Positions 1 through 6,028 of a stretch of DNA of 12,877 nucleotides are shown in pieces. The position numbers and the translations under genes were made by a program. This stretch comes from Bacteroidota bacterium. Its GTDB lineage: Bacteria; Bacteroidota; Bacteroidia; Bacteroidales; UBA10428. Location of the stretch: contig JAGDMB010000066.1 in the NCBI GenBank assembly GCA_017860375.1, forward strand, positions 1 to 12,877, written 5' to 3'. The notes under the pieces are model-generated. The model did no database searches. It was not told where the DNA came from and saw only the letters and a list, made by a program, of their open reading frames with translations. The first letter of the stretch is position 1. Every line of letters begins with the position of its first letter.

Positions 1-4
1 TGCC

Positions 5-12
5 TAATTTTC
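5..12 (+). promoter_or_regulatory. Possible -7 promoter box of the CDF gene
   Basis: TAATTTTC matches seven of eight positions of the Bacteroidota -7 box TAnnTTTG. Transcription would start around 17-19, giving a nearly leaderless mRNA that starts translation at ATG 23. The -33 region lies outside the window, so this remains weak. Confidence 0.25.
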
Positions 13-22
13 ACGATTGCCC

Positions 23-940
23 ATGCCTTCGCGCGAACAGGACATCAAAAAGGCCTCATGGGTCGGGATAACCGGTAACGGATTCCTGGCGACCATGAAG
101 ATTGCGGTCGGTCTGTATGCCGGAAGCCTTGCCGTGGTGGGTGACGGTATTGATTCCTCCACCGATGTGGTCATTTCCATTATTACCCTTCTTACAGCCC
201 GGATTCTATCGCGGCCACCTGACAAAAAATATCCCTATGGATATGGAAAAGCCGATACCGTGGCCACCAAAGCCCTGTCATTTGTAATATTCTTTGCAGG
301 ACTGCAGTTGATGATCACCACCATTAAAAGGCTGGCCACCGGGGAAGTCACCGTTATGCCCGGTAAACTGGCCATTTATGTTACGGTATTTTCTATCCTG
401 GGGAAAATCTTTTTGTCCTATTATCAGTTCAGGATCGGCAAAAAAACCGGCAGCGCCATGCTGATCGCCAACGGGAAAAACATGCAGAATGACGTGCTGA
501 TATCTACGTCGGTTCTGCTGGGACTGATTTTTATTTTTGTATTTAAGATCCCCGTCCTTGACCGTATCGCAGCCCTTATCGTGAGTTGCTGGATCCTTAA
601 GGTGGCGGTTCAGATCTTCATGCAAACCAACGTGGAATTGATGGACGGAACAAAAGACTGTACGGTGTACGATAAGCTGTTTAAAGCCGTCGAGACCGTG
701 GAAGGGGTTCACAATCCCCACCGGGTAAGGATACGCAATATAGGCGACAAACTGGTGATTGCCATTGATATGGAAGTCGACGGGAATCTTTCCCTTTTCC
801 AGGCCCATGAAATTGCCCATAGGGTCGAACAGGCAATTAAAGCAAGCATCGACAATGTGTTTGATGTGACCATCCATGTGGAACCCCTGGGAGACAAGAT
901 CAGCGAAATAGAACTGGGAATATCAAGGGACAAGCTGTAA
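23..940 (+). CDS. Cation diffusion facilitator (CDF) family metal-ion efflux transporter
   Basis: Inner-membrane divalent-cation/proton antiporter of the CDF family, with six membrane helices followed by a cytoplasmic ferredoxin-like domain. I start at ATG 23; a TTG six bases upstream (17) is also possible, and an in-frame stop at 5-7 excludes anything longer. Numbering from ATG 23: helix 2 carries D44 and D48 (DSSTD), matching the DxxxD metal site of E. coli YiiP. Helix 5 has N153 and D157 (NMQND) where YiiP has HxxxD. The loop motif normally HPxGHGKAE reads YPYGYGKAD, so both histidines are tyrosine (Y70, Y74). The C-terminal domain keeps H262 (QAHEIAH) and H285 (IHVEP), but the YiiP H248 position is aspartate. 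At 305 residues the length is normal. The family call is firm. The ligand set argues against an ordinary zinc exporter, but the metal cannot be named from sequence alone. Confidence 0.93.
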   Translation: MPSREQDIKKASWVGITGNGFLATMKIAVGLYAGSLAVVGDGIDSSTDVVISIITLLTARILSRPPDKKYPYGYGKADTVATKALSFVIFFAGLQLMITTIKRLATGEVTVMPGKLAIYVTVFSILGKIFLSYYQFRIGKKTGSAMLIANGKNMQNDVLISTSVLLGLIFIFVFKIPVLDRIAALIVSCWILKVAVQIFMQTNVELMDGTKDCTVYDKLFKAVETVEGVHNPHRVRIRNIGDKLVIAIDMEVDGNLSLFQAHEIAHRVEQAIKASIDNVFDVTIHVEPLGDKISEIELGISRDKL

Positions 941-1076
941 GATCCGTTTTCTCCTCTGTTCAAAAAAAAGCACCTAAATTGAAAAACAATCTGCGGATAA
1001 TACTGAACTTTCCGGTAATTTATGACCTTTGCCTGTAAATGAAGTGCATGGATCGTATTCCTAAAAAGTGAAGCCG

Positions 1077-3227
1077 ATGGGCAGAAGAAACAAAAAAAAT
1101 CCAGCGGGCGGTTTAAATAAGAAAACATTGTCTAACAGTATATTGGGTGTTTTCTCCCACCATCCGAGAAAAGTCTTTAATTACAAGCAGCTCGCCAAGC
1201 AATTGCTCATCACTGACTCCCATGAAAAAAGACTCATAACGGAAATCCTTCACGAACTGAAAGCCAGGGATACCCTGGAAGAAATTTCGACCGGCAAATT
1301 CCGGCTTAAATCCACCGGAGGATATGTGCTTGGAAAAGTACAGATCGTTACCGGCGGATATGGCTTTGTCAGCTCGGAATCGGTGAAGCAGGATATATTT
1401 GTTTCACAGAATAACCTCAACCATGCGCTTGACGGCGATACGGTAAAGGTCAATCTTTATGCACACAAAAAGACAAAGGGGCTGGAGGGGGAGGTCGTTG
1501 AAATTCTGGAAAGAGCGCGGGAGACTTTCGTCGGTGTTATTGAACTCTTTGACCGATACGCCTTCATGACACCCGACAGCAGGCAGATGCCGTTCGATCT
1601 TTTCATTCCGCTTGACAAACTCAACGGAGCCGGTAACGGACAAAAAGTGGTTGCAAGGATAACCGACTGGCCGAAACAAGCCAAAAATCCGTTCGGGGAA
1701 GTGATAGAGATCCTTGGAAAGCAAGGGGAAAACGAGGCCGAAATGCATGCCATCCTGCTGGAGTTCGGTCTTCCTTATAAATTCAGCGAAACGGTGGAAG
1801 AAGAAGCGGCGCGCGTGCCGGATATTATAACTCCGAAAGACTATGCGGCACGAAGGGATTTTCGAAGCGTGGTGACCTTCACCGTCGATCCGGAAGACGC
1901 CAAGGATTTTGACGATGCTTTATCCATAAGCCGTTTGCCGGACGGAAACTGGGAAATCGGCGTGCACATTGCCGATGTGACCCATTATGTGAAGCCGGGT
2001 ACCCTCCTCGACCAGGAGGCTCAGCTCCGGGCCACCTCGGTTTACCTTGTGGACAGGGTAGTTCCCATGCTTCCCGAAAAACTCTCCAACCATGTATGCT
2101 CGCTCCGCCCGGATGAGGAGAAACTTTGCTTCTCCGCCGTTTTTGAAATGGATGACAATGCCCGTGTGCTGACAGAATGGTTTGGACGCACGGTCATTAA
2201 ATCGAATCGCCGGTTCAGTTACGGCGAAGCACAGAAAATCATTGACACCGGGAAAGGCGACCTGAAGGATGAAATTCGGAAACTGAACGAGCTTGCTATT
2301 TTGCTCAGGAAACGCCGGTTTGAGCAGGGATCGATTTCATTTGAACGCGATGAAGTGAAAATCGATGTGGACAGCGAGGGAAAACCAATACGCATATATT
2401 ACAGGGATCATGGTGCATCGCATGAACTCATTGAAGAATTCATGCTGCTGGCCAACCGCTGTGTGGCAACCTTTGTAGGCAAAGCAAAAGAAAAAAAGGA
2501 CCACAAGACATTTGTGTACCGGGTCCATGATCGCCCCAACGAGGAAAAACTCAGGAAATTCTCGCATTTTGTCAGGAAATTCGGATACAAGCTCACCCTG
2601 TCATCCGGGAAAAAGACCGCCGATTCGATAAACCGGCTGCTGACCGATGTAAAAGGAACCAGTGAACAGGATATTGTCGAAAATCTTGCCCTGCGCGCCA
2701 TGGCCAAAGCGGAATATACCACCGTCAACATCGGCCATTACGGGCTGGCTTTTGATTTTTACACCCATTTTACGTCTCCCATCCGGCGGTATCCCGATAT
2801 GATGGTGCACCGGCTTCTTGGTGAATACCTGAAAGGCGCCGCTTCCAAAAATCAGCAGGAATATGAAAAACTATGCCGGCATTCCACCAAAATGGAAATC
2901 CTTGCCATGGAAGCGGAACGGGCTTCCATTAAATACAAACAGGTCGAATTTCTGCAGGATAAGACAGGTCTTCGCTTTGACGGCATAATTTCGGGCGTGA
3001 CCGAATGGGGCATATACGTCGAGATCATCGAGAACAAATGCGAAGGGATGGTCTCCATTCGCGGCCTGAAAGGTGATTTTTACGAATACGATGAAGACAA
3101 TTACTGTATCCGCGGAAGAAAGTCCGGCAAGAAATACCAGATCGGCGACCCGGTCAGAATCGAGGTCATCCGAACCAATCTGATCCGTAAACAGGTTGAT
3201 TTTGCGCTTATTGAAGAAGAAGAATAA
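1077..3227 (+). CDS. rnr: Ribonuclease R (3'-5' exoribonuclease)
   Basis: Processive 3'-to-5' exoribonuclease of the RNase II/R family, which degrades structured RNA in mRNA decay and rRNA/tRNA quality control. Domains in order (ATG 1077 = residue 1, 716 residues): a winged-helix region at about 15-75, two cold-shock/OB domains at about 82-145 and 150-215, the RNB catalytic domain at about 255-590, and an S1 domain at about 630-712. The catalytic aspartates are D271, D277, D279 and D280 in DPEDAKDFDDALS, and the RNB signature HFTSPIRRYPDMMVHRLL lies at 564-581. I prefer ATG 1077; a GTG at 1068 would add three residues. The N-terminal winged helix and full length favour RNase R over RNase II. 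The basic C-terminal tail found in E. coli RNase R is absent, and the protein ends in glutamates. The next gene starts 18 bp downstream, probably in the same transcript. Confidence 0.97.
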   Translation: MGRRNKKNPAGGLNKKTLSNSILGVFSHHPRKVFNYKQLAKQLLITDSHEKRLITEILHELKARDTLEEISTGKFRLKSTGGYVLGKVQIVTGGYGFVSSESVKQDIFVSQNNLNHALDGDTVKVNLYAHKKTKGLEGEVVEILERARETFVGVIELFDRYAFMTPDSRQMPFDLFIPLDKLNGAGNGQKVVARITDWPKQAKNPFGEVIEILGKQGENEAEMHAILLEFGLPYKFSETVEEEAARVPDIITPKDYAARRDFRSVVTFTVDPEDAKDFDDALSISRLPDGNWEIGVHIADVTHYVKPGTLLDQEAQLRATSVYLVDRVVPMLPEKLSNHVCSLRPDEEKLCFSAVFEMDDNARVLTEWFGRTVIKSNRRFSYGEAQKIIDTGKGDLKDEIRKLNELAILLRKRRFEQGSISFERDEVKIDVDSEGKPIRIYYRDHGASHELIEEFMLLANRCVATFVGKAKEKKDHKTFVYRVHDRPNEEKLRKFSHFVRKFGYKLTLSSGKKTADSINRLLTDVKGTSEQDIVENLALRAMAKAEYTTVNIGHYGLAFDFYTHFTSPIRRYPDMMVHRLLGEYLKGAASKNQQEYEKLCRHSTKMEILAMEAERASIKYKQVEFLQDKTGLRFDGIISGVTEWGIYVEIIENKCEGMVSIRGLKGDFYEYDEDNYCIRGRKSGKKYQIGDPVRIEVIRTNLIRKQVDFALIEEEE

Positions 3228-3245
3228 CCGTGCAATACTGCGTCT

Positions 3246-4391
3246 ATGGTTTTAAACTATATCTGGATCGGTTTCTTTGTTATAGGTTTTGTTGTTGCCC
3301 TGTTCCGCTTTGCCGGTTATTTTTTCCGTGATTTTTTGCTGCAGGCCATGAACCTGGTATTCGACCAGGCCGACCGCGATATTTTCCAGACGATCATACA
3401 AAACATTTTTCAATCGGCCAAAACCAGCGTCGAAATATCCATTTACCTGATCGGCGTCATGACGCTCTGGCTGGGCGTAATGAAAATAGGCGAAAGAGGC
3501 GGTGCGGTAGAAGGGATGTCGAAACTCGTCGGCCCGTTCTTTAACCGTCTTTTTCCCCGTCTGCCCAAAAATCATCCGGTAATGGGTTCCATGCTGATGA
3601 ATTTTTGCGCCAACATGCTGGGACTCGACAATGCAGCCACGGCAGCCTGTGGTGCCCAAAATCCCACGGATGTGTTTATCCCGCTTTTAATTGCCACCTA
3701 CTGTGCCACCATCGTCGGGATGATCTATGTTTCCATTGTCCAGAAAATACGGTTTTTCCAGCCTGTCATCCTGGCCTACATCCTGGGTATTACCGCCCTG
3801 ATTGCCGGGCTGATCTTTTACCTGCAATCCCTTCCTCCGGAAAAGGTGTCGGTATTCTCAAGCATTACCGGTAATATGCTGCTTTTTCTGGTGATTATTG
3901 TCTTTCTGTACATGGGCATCCGGAAAAAGGTGAACCTCTATGAAACGTTTATTGAAGGGGCGAAGGAAGGGTTCACCGTAGCCGTTAAAATAATCCCTTA
4001 CCTGGTGGCCATGCTGGTTGCCATTGGCGTTTTCAGGGCTTCAGGGGCCATGGACTTCCTGCTGCTCGGACTGGGCAGGTTCTTTGCCCTTTTCGGTTTC
4101 GACACGGAATTTGTAAAGGCCCTGCCCGTAGCGTTGATGAAACCCCTGAGCGGCGGCGGTGCCCGGGGACTGATGGTCGAAACCATGAAAACATACGGGG
4201 CCGATTCATTTCCCGGTTTCCTGTCGTGTATTTTCCAGGGATCGACCGAAACCACTTTCTATGTGATCGCCGTGTATTTTGGTTCTGTGAATATCAGGAA
4301 AACACGTTATGCCGTGCCCGGCGGCTTGATTGCCGATCTTGCCGGCGTACTGGCCGCCATTTTCGTGGCCTACCTGTTTTATAAAGGATAG
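3246..4391 (+). CDS. SpmA-SpmB-like fused membrane protein (nucleoside-recognition/Gate domains)
   Basis: Polytopic inner-membrane protein that joins homologues of Bacillus SpmA and SpmB, a fusion common in non-sporulating Bacteroidota whose role there is unknown. The first half has the SpmA-like motifs WLGVMKIGERGG (75-86), LPKNHPVMGS (106-115) and NMLGLDNAAT (123-132). The second half has the SpmB-like block YETFIEGAKEGF (232-243), IIPYLVAMLVAIGVFRASGAMD (249-270), ALMKPLSGGGARGLMVETM (296-314) and QGSTETTFYVIAVYFGS (331-347). From memory of the family, about 50 residues are missing after DNAAT, where the text jumps straight to GAQNPTDVFIP (see findings). The reading frame is intact at 381 residues. 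It follows rnr by 18 bp, and its end lies 12 bp from the convergent porT-like gene. Transport of a small solute is only a guess. Confidence 0.85.
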   Translation: MVLNYIWIGFFVIGFVVALFRFAGYFFRDFLLQAMNLVFDQADRDIFQTIIQNIFQSAKTSVEISIYLIGVMTLWLGVMKIGERGGAVEGMSKLVGPFFNRLFPRLPKNHPVMGSMLMNFCANMLGLDNAATAACGAQNPTDVFIPLLIATYCATIVGMIYVSIVQKIRFFQPVILAYILGITALIAGLIFYLQSLPPEKVSVFSSITGNMLLFLVIIVFLYMGIRKKVNLYETFIEGAKEGFTVAVKIIPYLVAMLVAIGVFRASGAMDFLLLGLGRFFALFGFDTEFVKALPVALMKPLSGGGARGLMVETMKTYGADSFPGFLSCIFQGSTETTFYVIAVYFGSVNIRKTRYAVPGGLIADLAGVLAAIFVAYLFYKG

Positions 4392-4403
4392 GAATCCATT
4401 CTC

Positions 4404-5033
4404 TCAATAGAACTGGTAATAGAGCCCCAGGGTGAGATAATTGTTGTAATCGCCGGTGTGGTAACCAAAAAGGTTTCCAAACCAGCCATAGATGGCGTTC
4501 GTATCGGTGAAATCATTAATGGACATGAGGGAATAGGAGTACCGGATGTTGGCCTTTATTTTCTCACTGATCCGGTAATTAATCCCCATCAGAAAGGCAA
4601 TATCCAGTTTTTTAAAATCCACGAGGAATTCCTGCGGCAAAGGACCGCCACTGTCTTCTCCGTTTTTGGCAAACAGGTAACCCGGGACAAGTCCCAGGTC
4701 AAAAATGACTTTCTTCTTTAGCGTATAAGTGGCCATCAGCGGCAGGTCAATATAATGCAGGGCCAGCTTATACACCTCCGGATCCTCAGGTGTGGTCACC
4801 TTCTGGGCGCCCTTTCCGGCATACCGGATTTCCATCTGGGCCCCGAAGTTCTTCTTAAAACCGGTGATCACAAAAACCCCTCCCTGAAAGCCTATTTTAT
4901 TGTACCCGCTGTATGAATCTCCATCCACCTGGCTGGCCGTCATACCGGCCAGCAATCCCCCACCGAAACGCTGCGCGGAGAGCGGGAAGCACGACAGAAT
5001 CAATCCAATGAGCACCGCATGTATACCCTTCAT
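4404..5033 (-). CDS. PorT-like outer-membrane beta-barrel protein
   Basis: A 209-residue secreted protein, predicted to be a small outer-membrane beta-barrel of the kind annotated as 'PorT family' or 'outer membrane protein beta-barrel' in Bacteroidota. I start at ATG 5033, preceded by an A-rich AAGGT stretch; a TTG at 5057 would add eight residues before the signal peptide. The signal peptide covers residues 1-20, with cleavage after SA and before QRF. The mature part has alternating amphipathic strands, for example GFQGGVFVITGF, FGAQMEIRYAGKG, IDLPLMATYTL, IKANIRYSYSL and LTLGLYYQFY. The last ends in Phe-Tyr, an aromatic C-terminus typical of barrels. It probably lies downstream of the sirtuin gene on the same strand, separated by the 215-bp gap that contains the repeat tract. 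The specific function is unknown, and the family name does not imply a role in type IX secretion. Confidence 0.8.
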   Translation of the reverse strand: MKGIHAVLIGLILSCFPLSAQRFGGGLLAGMTASQVDGDSYSGYNKIGFQGGVFVITGFKKNFGAQMEIRYAGKGAQKVTTPEDPEVYKLALHYIDLPLMATYTLKKKVIFDLGLVPGYLFAKNGEDSGGPLPQEFLVDFKKLDIAFLMGINYRISEKIKANIRYSYSLMSINDFTDTNAIYGWFGNLFGYHTGDYNNYLTLGLYYQFY

Positions 5034-5050
5034 GTACCTTTTTTTTAAAT

Positions 5051-5229
5051 TTTCCAATCTGTAAACTTGTCAACCTGTAAATCTGTAAATTCTTCTTTAT
5101 TCGAACGCTCAAATTTTCAAACTTTTGAACTTTCAAATCAAATGCAATCTGAACAAACTGAATAAACCACTTACCCCTAACCACCAACCACCAAACCCTA
5201 ATCTCTAACCACTGCTCCCTTATCTCTCC
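5051..5229. repeat. Degenerate short tandem repeats with unit length changing 8 - 9 - 7 nt
   Basis: Almost the whole gap between the sirtuin and PorT-like genes is built of short degenerate units in register. At 5059-5090 there are four 8-nt units such as CTGTAAAT and TTGTCAAC. At 5100-5139 there are five 8-nt units such as TTCAAACT and TTCGAACG. At 5149-5166 there are two 9-nt units, CTGAACAAA and CTGAATAAA. At 5167-5229 there are about nine 7-nt units, including CCACCAA twice in a row, CCCCTAA, ACCCTAA and TCTCTAA. On the minus strand, the direction in which both flanking genes are read, the last block resembles TTAGGGT/TTGGTGG repeats. No ORF or promoter is convincing here. The function is unknown. 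Confidence 0.8.
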
Positions 5230-5248
5230 GGTCTTTTGGTTCCTGGCT

Positions 5249-5947
5249 CTATTCTTCCAAATATTCCTTCCTCAATATCTCCTGCAACAGGGCCACTCCC
5301 TTTCCGGCTTTTTCCTTGATAAAACGGACAGGCCTGTAGATCGGAATGGCTACATCGTTGGGATCGATCAGGAATACCGGTACACTCCCGGGTACATAAT
5401 TCAGCAGTCCTGCGGCCGGATACACAACAAGGGAGGTGCCGATGACGGCAAAAATATCGGCTGTCGCAACAAGGGATGCAGCCTCTTCAATGGCCGGAAC
5501 CGCCTCCCCGAACCATACAATGTCGGGCCTGAGCTGATAACCCTTCTCACAGGTATCCCCCAACTTGATTTCACCGTACCCGATATCGTATACCAGATCG
5601 GGAAACTGAGTGCTCCGGGCTCTTGTGAGAAGCCCGTGCAGATGCAGCACATTCCGGCTGCCGGCTCTTTCATGCAGGTTATCCACATTCTGGGTAATGA
5701 TGGTTACATCAAAAACCTCCTCGAGTTTCTTTAAGCCTGTATGCGCGGCATTTGGCAATGCGTCCTTCAACTGTGCCCTTCTTTCATTGTAGAACTGCAA
5801 AACAAGTTCCCTGTTTTTTGCCCATCCTTCGGGACTGGCAACTTCATGGACATCATAATTCTCCCATAATCCACCGGTTTCACGGAATGTTTTAAGACCG
5901 CTTTCAGCACTGATTCCCGACCCTGTAAGCACAACAAGCTTTTTCAT
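5249..5947 (-). CDS. Sir2-family NAD-dependent protein deacylase (class III-like, no zinc cysteines)
   Basis: Cytoplasmic sirtuin that removes acyl groups from protein lysines using NAD+, producing nicotinamide and O-acyl-ADP-ribose. It is 232 residues from ATG 5947. Visible motifs are GSGISAESGLKTFR (9-22) for NAD binding, TQNVDNLHERAG (85-96), the catalytic histidine H104 in LHLHG, RPDIVWFGE (140-148), and GTSLVVYPA (170-178). Y53 and R56 in FYNERR match the Tyr/Arg pair that in SIRT5 and CobB contacts negatively charged acyl groups, so desuccinylase/demalonylase activity is plausible. The small domain between residues 108 and 140 has a single cysteine (C133) and lacks the paired CxxC motifs that bind zinc in classical sirtuins. 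It is divergent from dnaG (81 bp between starts) and probably cotranscribed with the downstream PorT-like gene. Confidence 0.94.
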   Translation of the reverse strand: MKKLVVLTGSGISAESGLKTFRETGGLWENYDVHEVASPEGWAKNRELVLQFYNERRAQLKDALPNAAHTGLKKLEEVFDVTIITQNVDNLHERAGSRNVLHLHGLLTRARSTQFPDLVYDIGYGEIKLGDTCEKGYQLRPDIVWFGEAVPAIEEAASLVATADIFAVIGTSLVVYPAAGLLNYVPGSVPVFLIDPNDVAIPIYRPVRFIKEKAGKGVALLQEILRKEYLEE

Positions 5948-5967
5948 TGAAAAAAGGTTTAGCCCAA

Positions 5968-5975
5968 CAAATTTA
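5968..5975 (-). promoter_or_regulatory. Predicted -7 box of the sirtuin gene
   Basis: Read on the minus strand this is TAAATTTG, an exact match to TAnnTTTG. The predicted start of transcription, around 5961, leaves a leader of about 13 nt before ATG 5947. No clear TTG was found at the expected -33 distance. Confidence 0.4.
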
Positions 5976-5987
5976 AAATAATATTCG

Positions 5988-5995
5988 CAACTTTG
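5988..5995 (+). promoter_or_regulatory. Possible -7 box of dnaG
   Basis: CAACTTTG matches seven of eight positions of TAnnTTTG. It would start transcription near 6002, about 27 nt before ATG 6029, and would make any dnaG start at 5993 impossible. It lies only 12 bp from the opposing sirtuin box, so the two promoters would compete for polymerase. Confidence 0.3.
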
Positions 5996-6028
5996 TCATG
6001 CGACACCGCAATCCTGAAAAAGCCGGGT

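Noticed and set aside
1039..1071. A small ORF of ten codons (MKCMDRIPKK) ending in a GTGA overlap with the possible GTG start of rnr at 1068
   Set aside because: It is too short to test, has no -7 box directly upstream, and rnr starts more naturally at ATG 1077. Chance is the simplest explanation.
4897..5187. A 96-codon minus-strand ORF running through the repeat tract into the PorT-like gene
   Set aside because: It is an alternative frame of the signal-peptide region of the PorT-like gene plus low-complexity repeats, and shows no domain-like character.
5167..5229. CRISPR array or telomere-like sequence in the CCACCAA/CCCTAA tract
   Set aside because: Units are only 7 nt, contiguous and degenerate, with no spacers; bacterial chromosomes of this group are circular, so the telomere likeness is taken as coincidental.
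5993..6028. N-terminal extension of DnaG (MSCDTAILKKPG) from an upstream start
   Set aside because: Bacteroidota DnaG normally begins MIDxxTIxRI, which matches ATG 6029, and the predicted promoter box overlaps the extension.
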